Below are positions 28,762-37,911 of a DNA stretch of 64,000 nt, piece by piece. The DNA is taken from the NCBI GenBank assembly GCA_040755395.1, contig JBFMAX010000001.1:372001-436000 (forward strand), given 5' to 3'. This DNA is from Nitrospirota bacterium (GTDB lineage Bacteria; Nitrospirota; Nitrospiria; Nitrospirales; Nitrospiraceae). Each line of letters begins with the position of its first letter. Position 1 is the first letter of the stretch. The notes beneath the pieces were generated by a model that searched no databases, was not told the DNA's origin, and saw only the letters and a list, made by a program, of their open reading frames with translations. The translations under genes were made by a program, and so were the position numbers.

Positions 28762-30267
28762 TCAGCCCGAGCGCACCTTGAGGATGGCCTCTCTCGCCAC
28801 CTCGCGATCGTCAAAGTGAAATTTGGTGGTGCCGATGATCTGGTAATCTTCGTGCCCTTTCCCGGCGATCAGCACCATGTCTCCCGACCGAGCCTCGCGG
28901 ATCGCCACCTCGATGGCCTGCCGGCGGTCCGCGATCATGTCGTACCGGACCCCGGTTTTGGCCGACAGCGCCTCGCGGACTCCGACCTCCACCTCTCGCA
29001 GGATCGCCATGGGATCTTCGGTGCGCGGATTGTCCGAGGTCAGCACCACGACATCGCTGTACCGGACGGCCGCGCGCCCCATCTTGGGACGTTTCCCACG
29101 ATCCCGGTCGCCGCCGCAGCCGAAGACCGTGATGATCCGGCCGGTCTTGAGCGACTGCGCCGCCGTCAGGAGCCGCACCAGCGCATCCTCCGTATGGGCG
29201 TAGTCCACAACGACCGTGAAGTCCTGTCCGGCCTCGACGCGCTCGAACCGGCCGGGGACGTCGCGCACCCGTTCGAGGCCCTGGCGAATGTCGTCCGGCG
29301 AAAGCCCTTCCTGCAGAGCGACCCCGATGGCCGCCAGCACGTTGTACACGTTGTGCTCTCCGACCAATCGACTTTCGACCTGGAACCTGCCTCCCGGCGT
29401 GGCGACCGTGAACGTCGTACCGGCCAGAGACAGACGCACGTCCTCGGCGCGGATGTCCGACCGGTTTCGGATGGAATACGTCCAGACAGGAACGGCGCAG
29501 GCGGCGCGAACGAGTTCCCCTCGCGGATCATCCACGTTCACCACGGCCCGCTTGGACGTTTTCTTCGTCCCGCCGACGGAGAGACCGGTGAAGAGCTTCA
29601 ATTTGGCCTGAAAGTAATCTTCCATGTCCTTGTGGAAGTCGAGATGGTCCTGCGTCAGGTTGGTGAAGACCGCGACGTCAAACTCGCAACCGACGGTGCG
29701 ATCGAGAGCGAGCGCGTGCGAGGACACTTCCATCACCGCGGAGTCCAACCCGGCGCCGACCATGCGGGCCAACAGAGCCTGTAAATCCAGCGCGCCGGGT
29801 GTCGTGTGGAAGGCAGGGATCGTCTCGGTTCCGATCTGATACGCCACCGTCCCGATCACCCCGACCCGCCGGCCGACCGCCTGCAGAAGCGTTTTGCAGA
29901 CATAGGTGACGGTCGTCTTGCCGTTCGTCCCGGTCACCCCGATCATGCGAAGGCGGACGGACGGGTCGCCATGGAACCGGCTTCCCAGCAAACCCAGTGC
30001 CAGGCGGGAATCCTTCACGCGAACCAGCGGAACGTCGCATCCGGTCAGCTCCCGTTGCGCCACCACGGCGCCAGCCCCGGACCGCATCGCCGCGGGGACG
30101 TACTCATGGCCGTCCACCCGTTCGCCTTTGACGGCGACAAACAAGGCTCCCGGCTTCACACGGCGCGAATCGTCGGTCACATCGGCGACCGGCACCCGCA
30201 GGTCGCCTTTTCGCTCGACGATCTGAAGTCGGTCTTTCAGCGGCTCGATCAGTTCCTCCAGCGTCAT
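28762..30267 (-). CDS. murE: UDP-MurNAc-L-Ala-D-Glu-meso-diaminopimelate ligase
   Basis: Third Mur ligase. ATP loop GVTGTNGKTTVTYV, central TNLTQDHLDFHKDME, and the substrate motif DNPRTEDP. The DNPR motif selects meso-diaminopimelate over lysine, so this organism has a Gram-negative-type cross-link. 501 residues. It starts 34 bases after ftsI ends. Confidence 0.96.
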   Translation of the reverse strand: MTLEELIEPLKDRLQIVERKGDLRVPVADVTDDSRRVKPGALFVAVKGERVDGHEYVPAAMRSGAGAVVAQRELTGCDVPLVRVKDSRLALGLLGSRFHGDPSVRLRMIGVTGTNGKTTVTYVCKTLLQAVGRRVGVIGTVAYQIGTETIPAFHTTPGALDLQALLARMVGAGLDSAVMEVSSHALALDRTVGCEFDVAVFTNLTQDHLDFHKDMEDYFQAKLKLFTGLSVGGTKKTSKRAVVNVDDPRGELVRAACAVPVWTYSIRNRSDIRAEDVRLSLAGTTFTVATPGGRFQVESRLVGEHNVYNVLAAIGVALQEGLSPDDIRQGLERVRDVPGRFERVEAGQDFTVVVDYAHTEDALVRLLTAAQSLKTGRIITVFGCGGDRDRGKRPKMGRAAVRYSDVVVLTSDNPRTEDPMAILREVEVGVREALSAKTGVRYDMIADRRQAIEVAIREARSGDMVLIAGKGHEDYQIIGTTKFHFDDREVAREAILKVRSG

Positions 30268-30301
30268 GGCCCATTCCCCGAGAACTCCCGACCCCCGCCG
30301 C

Positions 30302-32011
30302 TCACATCGCCATCGCCAACTTGACCGTCTCGTTGGACGTCACGCCGAGGTACGGCAGCACTTGCTCGGCGACCCGGCGGAAGACGGGAGCCGCGACGGC
30401 CCCGCCCCAGGCTTCCGTCTGCGGCTCATCGATGACGACGATCATCGCCAGGCGAGGGTCGTCGGCCGGCACGTATCCGACGAACGATCCGACGAACTGC
30501 GTTGACGAATAGGCGCCGGTCCTGGGATCGATCTTCTGCGCCGTACCAGTTTTTCCCGCGACACGAAAGCCGGGAATCGCCGCCTTCGTCCCCGTCCCCT
30601 GCGCCACGACTCCCTCGAGGATACGGCTTAGCGTGCCGGCCGTTTCCGCGGAGATGACCCGCCGCCTGACTTGCGGGGCACCCTGCTTCACCAGACGGCC
30701 CCCGGCGTCGCGGATCTCGGACACGATGTACGGCTTCATCAGGAGGCCCCCATTGGCCACCGCCGAAACCGCGGCGATCAGTTGCAGCGGTGTCACGCCG
30801 ATCTCTTGTCCCATCGCGATGGACGCGAGCGAACGGCGTCCCCAGCTACGCGGATGCTTCAGGAGCCCGGTCGCTTCGCCGGGCAGGTCGATGTCCGTGC
30901 GTTCGCCGAACCCGAAGGCTTGCAGGTACCGGTAGAATCGGTTCTCCCCCAAGGCCATGGCCGCCTTCGCGGCCCCGATGTTGCTCGATCGTTGAATGAC
31001 CTGGGCAAAGGTCATCCAGCCCGACTTCTCATGGTCGTGGATGATCGTGTTCGCGACCGTCATCCGCCCGTGTTCGCCGAATACCAAGGACCCGGGCGTC
31101 ATGACCTTTTCTTCAAGCGCGGCGGCGCCGACGATTACTTTCATCGTCGAGCCCGGCTCATAGGCGTCCGTCAGCGCCTTGTTGCGCCATCGATCGGGAG
31201 ACAGCGCCGCAACGGCGTTCGGATCGAAGCGAGGACTGACGGCGAGGGCCAGCACCGCCCCGGTCCGCGGCTCCATGGCGACGAGGATGCCCGACTTCGC
31301 ATGCGCGGCGTTGACGGCCGCTTCCAGCTCCTTCTCCGCCACATACTGAATGACCTCATCGATCGTCAGCGTGAGACTGTGGCCGGAGGCCGGCGTCTGC
31401 TCCCTCAGGTCCTTCGGGAACACGGTGCGCCCCAGCGCATCGCGCTGCAGCACGACCATCCGCTTTTCCCCGTGCAGATAGGTTTCATACCGACGCTCCA
31501 GGCCCTCCAATCCTTGCCCGTCCATTCCGGCGAACCCCAGCACGTGAGAGAGCAGCGGGCCCTTGGGATAAAAGCGGCGACCCTCCATGACGATACCGAT
31601 TCCGTCGAGGGGCATCCGCTCCAATCTCCGACCCTGATCCGGATCCAGCTTGCGCGCCAGCCAGACGAAGCTGCGGTCCTGTTTGAGCTTCCGTTCGATC
31701 TCGGCGGCCCGGACGTGGAGGACGGGGGACAGGTAGCGGGCCACCCCGCTCGGGTTATCCAGCGAAGCCGGCACCCCGAACACCGACGGCACCTCGACGT
31801 TGATGGCGAGCACTTTCCCGTGTCGGTCGTAAATGGCGCCCCGCGGTCCTTCCAGCGTGACCGTCTTGCTGTGCTGTCGATCCGCTTTCACGGTCAGCTC
31901 GGCCGCCTGCAACACTTGCAGGTTGAACAACCGGATCAGGACGACGGCAAACCCGGCCATGAATACCAGCGCGACCGCGAACCGCCGCCCCCGATAAGAA
32001 GAACCTGTCAC
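30302..32011 (-). CDS. ftsI: Peptidoglycan D,D-transpeptidase FtsI (PBP3)
   Basis: Class B penicillin-binding protein for septal cross-linking, anchored by one helix near the N-terminus (VALVFMAGFAVVLIRLF). A PBP dimer domain precedes the transpeptidase domain with motifs SxxK (GSTMK), SxN (SSN in QRSSNIGAAK) and KTG (AGKTGTAQK). No PASTA domain. The start is a GTG placed directly after the ftsL stop codon. 569 residues. Confidence 0.94.
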   Translation of the reverse strand: MTGSSYRGRRFAVALVFMAGFAVVLIRLFNLQVLQAAELTVKADRQHSKTVTLEGPRGAIYDRHGKVLAINVEVPSVFGVPASLDNPSGVARYLSPVLHVRAAEIERKLKQDRSFVWLARKLDPDQGRRLERMPLDGIGIVMEGRRFYPKGPLLSHVLGFAGMDGQGLEGLERRYETYLHGEKRMVVLQRDALGRTVFPKDLREQTPASGHSLTLTIDEVIQYVAEKELEAAVNAAHAKSGILVAMEPRTGAVLALAVSPRFDPNAVAALSPDRWRNKALTDAYEPGSTMKVIVGAAALEEKVMTPGSLVFGEHGRMTVANTIIHDHEKSGWMTFAQVIQRSSNIGAAKAAMALGENRFYRYLQAFGFGERTDIDLPGEATGLLKHPRSWGRRSLASIAMGQEIGVTPLQLIAAVSAVANGGLLMKPYIVSEIRDAGGRLVKQGAPQVRRRVISAETAGTLSRILEGVVAQGTGTKAAIPGFRVAGKTGTAQKIDPRTGAYSSTQFVGSFVGYVPADDPRLAMIVVIDEPQTEAWGGAVAAPVFRRVAEQVLPYLGVTSNETVKLAMAM

Positions 32012-32344
32012 CTACCGCACCCTTCTCAACGCGTCGCTCTTGGCCAGCCGGATTTCGAACTCCGCCGGTGCGGCGGGCGACGGCGCCTCAGGTTCCAACC
32101 GGACCAGCACCACCTGATCCTGCCGAGGCGGAACCATTCCCAATTTTTCCGTCGCCACCTTCGCGATCCGTGCCGGCGACGTGAGCGACGAGACTCTGAC
32201 CTGCAATTCATCCCGCTCCCGTTCGAGACGGACTTTGTCCGATTTCAGCCGCTCGATGTGATAGCCGAGCCTCACGATGTCGACCCGTTCCCACACAAAC
32301 GCGAGCAGGAGCGACATGGCCGCCAGGAGCGTCAACGTTTTCAT
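32012..32344 (-). CDS. ftsL: Cell division protein FtsL
   Basis: Small bitopic divisome protein. One helix at residues 3-17 (TLTLLAAMSLLLAFV) is followed by a coiled coil (about 28-60) and a short periplasmic tail with the conserved KLGMVPP. Its position between rsmH and ftsI confirms the call. 110 residues. It forms the FtsQBL-type complex with FtsQ; no ftsB is in this cluster. Confidence 0.9.
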   Translation of the reverse strand: MKTLTLLAAMSLLLAFVWERVDIVRLGYHIERLKSDKVRLERERDELQVRVSSLTSPARIAKVATEKLGMVPPRQDQVVLVRLEPEAPSPAAPAEFEIRLAKSDALRRVR

Positions 32345-32356
32345 CGGCGCATCTCC

Positions 32357-33286
32357 TTATGGCAGACGCTCGGCCGCGCGCAGCTTGGCGCTGCGGGACC
32401 GAGGGTTCCGACTTCTTTCCTCCTCGGTCGCCGTCCGCGGCTTTTTGGTCAGAACGGCCAACCGGGCATCCGGTCTCCGCGATAACGACCGGAACGTCTC
32501 TTTCACAATGCGATCCTCCAGCGAGTGGAACGCAATCACGCACAGCCGTCCCTTGGGAGCCAGCACGTCGGCGGCGTCGCGGATCGCGGGACCGAGCACG
32601 GCCAACTCCTGATTCACGGCGATCCGCAGCGCTTGAAACGTGCGCGTCGCGCAATGAATGCGCCCATGAGCGTAGGAAGCCGGCACGGCCTGTGTGATCA
32701 CGCCGACCAGCTCGGACGTGGTGCGAAGCGGTCTTCTTTCGCGGGCCCGCACGACGGCTCTCGCGATCCGCCGCGCAAAGCGCTCTTCGCCGTAGCGATA
32801 AATCACATCCGCCAGGTCGCGCTCGGACAGGCGGTTGACAAGTTCTTCCGCGGTCGTGCCGCCTGCTCGATCCATACGCATGTCGAGGGGGCCGTCCGCC
32901 AGGAAGCTGAATCCTCGCTCGGGCCGGTCGAGCTGAACCGAGGAGACCCCGAGATCGAACACCACTCCGTCCACCTTCTCTATGGCCAGCGAACGCAGAC
33001 AGTGCTTCAGATCGCTGAAGTTCGTTTTCACGAGATGCGTCCTGGCCTCGAATGGCCGGAGTCTCTGCCGCGCGGCCGCAATGGCGTCGTCATCGCGGTC
33101 CATTCCAATCACCATGCCGTCCGGTCCGCAGCGCTCAAGGATCGCAGCCGCGAACCCGCCTTGCCCGACTGTGCAGTCGAGATATCGCCCCCCCGGACGG
33201 CATACCAGATAGGCCAAGACCTCTTGCAGCATGACCGGAACATGGCCGTAATCTTCGGCACTTATGTTTTCTCCACTCTCATCCAC
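32357..33286 (-). CDS. rsmH: 16S rRNA (cytosine(1402)-N(4))-methyltransferase RsmH
   Basis: S-adenosylmethionine methyltransferase acting on 16S rRNA. Typical blocks are GHVPVMLQEVLAYL at the start, YLDCTVGQGGFAAAIL (SAM-binding), VDGVVFDLGVSSVQLDRPERGFSF (in parts) and CVIAFHSLEDRIVK. The GTG at 33316 would lie inside the -10 box, so it cannot be the start; I chose the GTG at 33286 with GGGAAG just before it. About 309 residues. Confidence 0.9.
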   Translation of the reverse strand: MDESGENISAEDYGHVPVMLQEVLAYLVCRPGGRYLDCTVGQGGFAAAILERCGPDGMVIGMDRDDDAIAAARQRLRPFEARTHLVKTNFSDLKHCLRSLAIEKVDGVVFDLGVSSVQLDRPERGFSFLADGPLDMRMDRAGGTTAEELVNRLSERDLADVIYRYGEERFARRIARAVVRARERRPLRTTSELVGVITQAVPASYAHGRIHCATRTFQALRIAVNQELAVLGPAIRDAADVLAPKGRLCVIAFHSLEDRIVKETFRSLSRRPDARLAVLTKKPRTATEEERSRNPRSRSAKLRAAERLP

Positions 33287-33296
33287 TTCTTCCCAC
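33272..33296 (-). promoter_or_regulatory. MraZ-box-like triple repeat
   Basis: On the minus strand GTGGG, GTGGA, GTGGA occur with exactly 10-bp spacing (GTGG at 33293-33296, 33283-33286 and 33273-33276), just downstream of the dcw promoter. Known MraZ operators are three TGGGN-type repeats separated by 5 bp at this place. mraZ itself is not adjacent. Confidence 0.6.
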
Positions 33297-33307
33297 TTTC
33301 CGGGTGG

Positions 33308-33335
33308 AGTATACACGCCGGCAAAGACTTGTCAA
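33308..33335 (-). promoter_or_regulatory. Strong sigma70 promoter of the dcw operon
   Basis: Minus strand: consensus -35 TTGACA (33330-33335), 16-bp spacer, -10 TATACT (33308-33313). Predicted start of transcription near 33301, before rsmH. Confidence 0.8.
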
Positions 33336-33669
33336 CAGAAATTTCATAGGCTTGGAAACATTTTTGAGAGTCTGCCTCTTCACGAACCAAACACGCCGGT
33401 CTCCGCAGTTTTCAATTCAGGGCTCTTTCCTGCTTCACATCAAACACTCCTCCTTAAACACTCCTCCTTACCCATCCCCGCATGGGCCGGAAATCCGGCC
33501 TGGCCAAACTCGCCGCCCGCCGTTTCAGACGTCAGATTCTTGCGCTCGGTATGATGAGCCGCGAGGAAAGGAAATCGAGAAGTTGGAACGATCCGGATCG
33601 TTGGAGAGAAGAAAAGGTCCATGACCGCGACCCCGCTGTTCAGGGACATCGCGAAAAGAGAGTGTTCCT
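33336..33669. other. Intergenic region between asnS and the dcw promoter
   Basis: No gene seen. It contains a 14-bp direct repeat AAACACTCCTCCTT in tandem (about 33437-33466) and a perfect 16-bp palindrome AACGATCCGGATCGTT (33587-33602) near the end of asnS, which may be a terminator stem or a binding site. Confidence 0.6.
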
Positions 33670-34962
33670 TCAGGGATAGAGCTTATACAACATGCGGGGG
33701 AAAGGAATCGTCTCGCGCACGTGGTCGAGACCGCAAATCCAGGCAACCGCGCGCTCGATCCCCATACCGAACCCGGCATGAGGCACGGAGCCGAAACGCC
33801 GCAAGTCGAGATACCACCGGAACGCTTCTTCGGGCAGCTTATGTTCACGAATACGCGCCAGGAGCTTGTCATATTCGTGGATACGCTGCCCACCGCCGAT
33901 GATCTCGCCGTACCCTTCCGGCGCCAACACATCCATACAGAGCGCCAGTTCGGGCCTCGCAGGATCGTTCTGCATATAGAAGGCCTTCAACGCGGTGGGA
34001 TAGCGGTGCACGACAACCGGTCGATCGAACTCGTTCGATAACAGGGTTTCCTCGTCGCCGCCGAAATCGTCTCCATATTGAATCGGATTGCCCTTTGTTC
34101 GGAGCAATGAGACGGCTTCCTCATAAGTGATGCGGGGGAAGGGAGGCTTCACCCGCTCGAGTTTGCCGACATCGCGCTCCAGTGTCGCCAGTTCCGCGCG
34201 GCGAGCGGAGAGAACCCGCTCCACAATATACGTCAGGAACTCTTCAGCCAGATCCATCATGTCCGGCAACTCGGCGAAGGCGACTTCCGGCTCGACCATC
34301 CAAAACTCCATCAAATGCCGCCGCGTCTTCGATTTTTCCGCCCGAAACGTCGGTCCAAAGCAATAGACCTTGCCGAACGCAGCCGCGGTCGCTTCGCTGT
34401 AAAGCTGCCCGCTCTGGGTGAGATAGGCGGTCTCGTCGAAATATTGAGTCTGAAACAGCGTCGTAGTCCCTTCGCACGCGTTCGGAGTAAAGATCGGCGC
34501 ATCGACCAGCACAAAGCCTCGTTCGTCAAAAAAGGTCCGGCACGCGCGTATGATTTCATGCCGAATTCTAAGAACGGCGTGCTGGCGGCTGGACCTCAGC
34601 CAGAGATGCCGGTGCTCCATCAGGAACCCGACGCCGTGTTCCTTGGGTTGAATCGGAAACGGTTCGGCGATCTGGACCGGCTCGATCCGCGAGACGTCCA
34701 GTTCATACCCGCCGGGCGCCCGCGGGTCTTGCCGCAGCCGGCCGGTCACAATCAGCGAAGACTCTTGAGTGAGTTGGGCGGAGATGCCGAACTGCTCCTC
34801 CCCCACGGCCCCCTTGCTGACGACCGCTTGCAGGTCGCCGGTCCCGTCCCGGACGATGAGAAAATGCAGCTTGCCGCTCTCGCGACGGTGCCTCAGCCAC
34901 CCGCGGATCGTCACTTCCCGGCCGGCATAACGAGCCACATCTTCAATGTAGATCACCGTCAT
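33670..34962 (-). CDS. asnS: Asparaginyl-tRNA synthetase
   Basis: Class IIb tRNA synthetase. An N-terminal OB-fold for the anticodon ([21 protein letters not shown]) is followed by the catalytic domain with motif 2 [16 protein letters not shown] and motif 3 [16 protein letters not shown]. The ending [10 protein letters not shown] is typical of AsnRS (R-x-x-x). The start at 34962 has GAGG five bases before it. 430 residues. Confidence 0.95.
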   Translation of the reverse strand: MTVIYIEDVARYAGREVTIRGWLRHRRESGKLHFLIVRDGTGDLQAVVSKGAVGEEQFGISAQLTQESSLIVTGRLRQDPRAPGGYELDVSRIEPVQIAEPFPIQPKEHGVGFLMEHRHLWLRSSRQHAVLRIRHEIIRACRTFFDERGFVLVDAPIFTPNACEGTTTLFQTQYFDETAYLTQSGQLYSEATAAAFGKVYCFGPTFRAEKSKTRRHLMEFWMVEPEVAFAELPDMMDLAEEFLTYIVERVLSARRAELATLERDVGKLERVKPPFPRITYEEAVSLLRTKGNPIQYGDDFGGDEETLLSNEFDRPVVVHRYPTALKAFYMQNDPARPELALCMDVLAPEGYGEIIGGGQRIHEYDKLLARIREHKLPEEAFRWYLDLRRFGSVPHAGFGMGIERAVAWICGLDHVRETIPFPRMLYKLYP

Positions 34963-35008
34963 ATTGCCTCGCGAACCCCTGATTTTACGGGACCTTTTCG
35001 GCGCTCGC

Positions 35009-35038
35009 AGCCTATCTGATTCGTGCAAAGCATTTCAA
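35009..35038 (-). promoter_or_regulatory. Possible promoter of asnS
   Basis: Minus strand: -35 TTGAAA (35033-35038), 18-bp spacer, -10 TAGGCT (35009-35014). The -10 is a weak match. Confidence 0.4.
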
Positions 35039-35061
35039 GGGTGGCGGAAATCGAGGTTTCG

Positions 35062-35091
35062 TTGACTTTTCCCAAAGGCGGGCGCCACAAT
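35062..35091 (+). promoter_or_regulatory. Possible promoter of the repeat protein at 35170
   Basis: -35 TTGACT (35062-35067), 18-bp spacer, -10 CACAAT (35086-35091). Leader of about 72 nt. Confidence 0.45.
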
Positions 35092-35169
35092 GCCCATCGA
35101 GCAACGCTGTGCACGGATCGAGCGCGGGCGATCTCTCGGTCTTTGTTCTGTCTTTCACGGGGGCGGTCG

Positions 35170-36216
35170 ATGTTTCTCCTGTGGGCCTTTCTCATCGTGA
35201 GCGGACTTGCCCTGGACAGTGCCGTTGCCGCTCCGCCCATTGACTATTGCTCCGAACGCACACCGGACCAGCAGCTCGGCGCCGCGCTGCACCCGGAGCG
35301 AAAGTCGGGCCCTGTTCCTGAGCCCGGCTGTGTCCCTCTGGTGGAAAAGAGGGAGAAAAAGCGCACGCGGGAAGATTCAGGAACGGATGTCGAAAAGCCC
35401 CGGCGCGAACTCAAGATCGAACATCTTGAAGGCGAGGTCACGGTGTTCCTTGAAACCTATCGAAGGTTTCTGGATTGCTGCAAAACGGACCCGGCGGAGC
35501 TCGAGACGATCGAAGATCTCGGCGACGAAGTAGCGGATCTGTTGGCGATGGCGCAATCCAAACTTTTCAGCGAACAGCTCAAACTCCGAGGGTTCACCTT
35601 TCGCGATTTGATTGCTCCCGTCGCCAAGGCCAGGGCCGACCTCCAGAAACTCAGGCACCGGCTGGAACGGATCGGCGAGCTCCGCGATCAGCGCAGCACA
35701 CTCGATTTTGAAGGGGCCGGGAAAGTCGATCTGGAGATTCGAGCCCTTGAGGAGTCGATCCAGCAGGAGTTTCGCCCGGTCCAACTCCCTTCCGGCCCGA
35801 AGACCGGTCTGACGATCGGCTCCACACCCGCAACCGGGACAGAAATCGGAAAGACCCCGAAGACCGGAACGAGCATCGGATCGGCAGGACTGAACGTCAA
35901 CGAAGGAGGACTCGGGCTTACGCCCAAGACCGGCCGAGAAATCGGGGCAACAGGCCCGACAGGATTCGAAATCGGCAATGCGCCTCGCGCAGGGCCGGCG
36001 GTCGGAGAATCGACCCTCAACAGCGATCCGTCCGCCGTAGGTTCCACGCTTCCCCGCTCGATGGTCGGATCCGATCTGCAGGACTCGACCGTGGACTCGA
36101 GTCTTGGTTCGTCGACGATCGGCTCCGATCTGCCGGACTCCACGATCAATTCGACACTCGGCGGATTTTCCGTCGGTTCGTCGCTCCAAAACCGCAGCAC
36201 GCGCCCCGAGCCATAA
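35170..36216 (+). CDS. Secreted protein with a C-terminal 9-residue repeat
   Basis: Not recognised by family. Residues 1-20 form a signal peptide (MFLLWAFLIVSGLALDSAVAA). The middle (about 90-200) is charged and helical, probably coiled coil. From about residue 205 the protein becomes a low-complexity repeat: first units like PKTGLTIGS, TPATGTEIGK, TPKTGTSIGS, later TLPRSMVGS, DLQDSTVDS, SLGSSTIGS, DLPDSTINS, TLGGFSVGS. The period is about 9 residues with alternating Ser/Thr and Ile/Val, suggesting a stacked beta structure. The start was chosen at the signal-peptide Met; upstream codons in the frame are not protein-like. 348 residues. Confidence 0.75.
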   Translation: MFLLWAFLIVSGLALDSAVAAPPIDYCSERTPDQQLGAALHPERKSGPVPEPGCVPLVEKREKKRTREDSGTDVEKPRRELKIEHLEGEVTVFLETYRRFLDCCKTDPAELETIEDLGDEVADLLAMAQSKLFSEQLKLRGFTFRDLIAPVAKARADLQKLRHRLERIGELRDQRSTLDFEGAGKVDLEIRALEESIQQEFRPVQLPSGPKTGLTIGSTPATGTEIGKTPKTGTSIGSAGLNVNEGGLGLTPKTGREIGATGPTGFEIGNAPRAGPAVGESTLNSDPSAVGSTLPRSMVGSDLQDSTVDSSLGSSTIGSDLPDSTINSTLGGFSVGSSLQNRSTRPEP

Positions 36217-36233
36217 CAACATCCGGCCGGCAA

Positions 36234-37307
36234 TTATTCAGCGGCCTTCACCGACGGCATCGGCTCCCACGTCTCGCCGCCGTCACGGCTGCGATACAGA
36301 CCGCTCCCGTTGGTCCCCACGAAGAAGGTCTTCGGATCGATCGGGCTTTGGGCGATCGAGCGCACGTTCAGCGTCGCCAAACCCGTGTTGAGCGTTTTCC
36401 ACGTCGCGCCGCGATCCTCACTCCGAAATACCCCTTCGCGACCGATCACGTACAGCACGCCGGCACGGGATCGGTCGAGCAGCATGGAAATGATCATCTG
36501 GTCCGGCAGCGACTTCCCGATACGAGTCCAGGACTGAGCCGCATCGGTCGACTTATAGAGCCCACTCAACGTGGCGGCGTACACCGTATTGGGTTCGTAG
36601 GGATCCACGTGGATCGCCGTCACATTCAACGCGCGGGAGGATTTCACCAGCTCCGGCGGCACCAGGCCGTTGTTGACTTTTTCCCAATGCGCGGCCCGAT
36701 CGACGGATTTATACACGCCGCCGCTCGTTCCCGCATACATGATCGACGGGCGGGTCGGATCGAGGCAAAGGCTGACGACCATCAACACTTCCTTCATCCC
36801 GTTCATCCGCTTCTCCCAGGTCTCCCCGCCGTTTGTTGACTCGAACACTCCCATCGTCGTGGCCGCAAAGAGATGCGTATTGTCGGTCGGGTCGAACACG
36901 AACTGATTCACCACGGACGTAATCGTCGCATCGTCCAACCCCGCCCGCTGGGACACCCACCGCTGTCCTCCGTCGTAGCTCTTGTACACCGCGTCGCCTT
37001 TGGTTCCGGCGTAGACCGTCGCGGGATAGACCGGATCGACGGCCATCGAGATCACCCGGGAATGACTCATGCCTCGCGAGATGTTCTGCCAGGTCTTCCC
37101 GCCGTCCCGGGTCTTATAGATGTAGTCGTTCGTCGCGACGTATATGATGTTGGGATTCGTCGGATGGAGCTGAATGACCACGATCGGATCGCTCCGGCTG
37201 CAGCCGGCTAGCGCGACGGCGGAGAAGCACAAGATCGCGAGCATCCTCTTGAGGAGGGAATCGCAAGCGGGAGCCGCCGGTGCTGGGAAAGGCGAGAAAG
37301 AATGCAC
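36234..37307 (-). CDS. BNR/sortilin-like repeat lipoprotein
   Basis: Exported beta-propeller protein. A lipoprotein signal ends at LSAVALAGC-type lipobox (VALAGC). At least six Asp-box/BNR repeats of the SxDGGxTW type follow (KTRDGGKTW, KSYDGGQRW, ESTNGGETW, RSEDRGATW, RSRDGGETW). Such propellers resemble the photosystem II assembly factor Ycf48 and sialidase-like proteins; the substrate is unknown. Start at 37307 gives a long signal; an internal Met at 37244 directly before the hydrophobic stretch is the alternative. Confidence 0.8.
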   Translation of the reverse strand: MHSFSPFPAPAAPACDSLLKRMLAILCFSAVALAGCSRSDPIVVIQLHPTNPNIIYVATNDYIYKTRDGGKTWQNISRGMSHSRVISMAVDPVYPATVYAGTKGDAVYKSYDGGQRWVSQRAGLDDATITSVVNQFVFDPTDNTHLFAATTMGVFESTNGGETWEKRMNGMKEVLMVVSLCLDPTRPSIMYAGTSGGVYKSVDRAAHWEKVNNGLVPPELVKSSRALNVTAIHVDPYEPNTVYAATLSGLYKSTDAAQSWTRIGKSLPDQMIISMLLDRSRAGVLYVIGREGVFRSEDRGATWKTLNTGLATLNVRSIAQSPIDPKTFFVGTNGSGLYRSRDGGETWEPMPSVKAAE

Positions 37308-37395
37308 GCTCGAACCCGAGGCGTACGTCGCCGTCTTACGTCGAAGGGAAGCACACGACTGAGAACACGGTTGGGATCTGTTCCGGCATGCCGGC

Positions 37396-37893
37396 TCAAC
37401 GGTAATTCACAAACTGGAGATCGATGCCGAACTCTTTCTGCTTGAGCAATGCGATCGTCGCCTGCAGTTCGTCTTTGCTCTTGCTCAGGACCCGCACGTG
37501 ATCGCCTTGGATCTGCGCCTGGACCTTGAGCTTGGCGTCGCGAATCTCTTTGGAGATTTCCTTGGCCTTTTCCGAAGGAATCCCGCTCTGGATCGTAATC
37601 ACCTGCCGCACGGTTCCGCCGAGCGCCTCCTCGACTTTCCCGTAGTTCAACGCCTTCAGCGAGACGTTGCGCTTGACGCATTTGGTTTTCAGGATTTCCA
37701 GCACGGCCTTGAGCCTATACTCGTCGTCCGACGCCACGGTCAGCTTCTTGTCTTTCTCCTCCAGCGTCAATTCGGTCTTGGAGTTCTTGAAGTCGAACCG
37801 CTGCCGAATCTCCTTCAGAGTTTGATCCACCGCGTTCTTCATTTCCTGCATGTCGACTTGCGACACGACATCGAATGAAAACTGATCGGCCAC
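37396..37893 (-). CDS. yajQ: YajQ family nucleotide-binding protein
   Basis: Small cytoplasmic protein of the UPF0234 family, shown in Xanthomonas to bind cyclic di-GMP. The start SFDVVSQVDMQEMKNAVDQ and the ending FGIDLQFVNYR are nearly universal in the family. 165 residues. It lies 18 bases after cstA and may share its transcript. PilZ at 55636 is another possible c-di-GMP receptor in the window. Confidence 0.93.
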   Translation of the reverse strand: MADQFSFDVVSQVDMQEMKNAVDQTLKEIRQRFDFKNSKTELTLEEKDKKLTVASDDEYRLKAVLEILKTKCVKRNVSLKALNYGKVEEALGGTVRQVITIQSGIPSEKAKEISKEIRDAKLKVQAQIQGDHVRVLSKSKDELQATIALLKQKEFGIDLQFVNYR

Positions 37894-37911
37894 CGGAAAG
37901 CCTCCTCCGTT

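Noticed and set aside
33287-33316. GTG at 33316 as the rsmH start
   Set aside because: It overlaps the -10 box of the dcw promoter and would lie upstream of the predicted transcription start.
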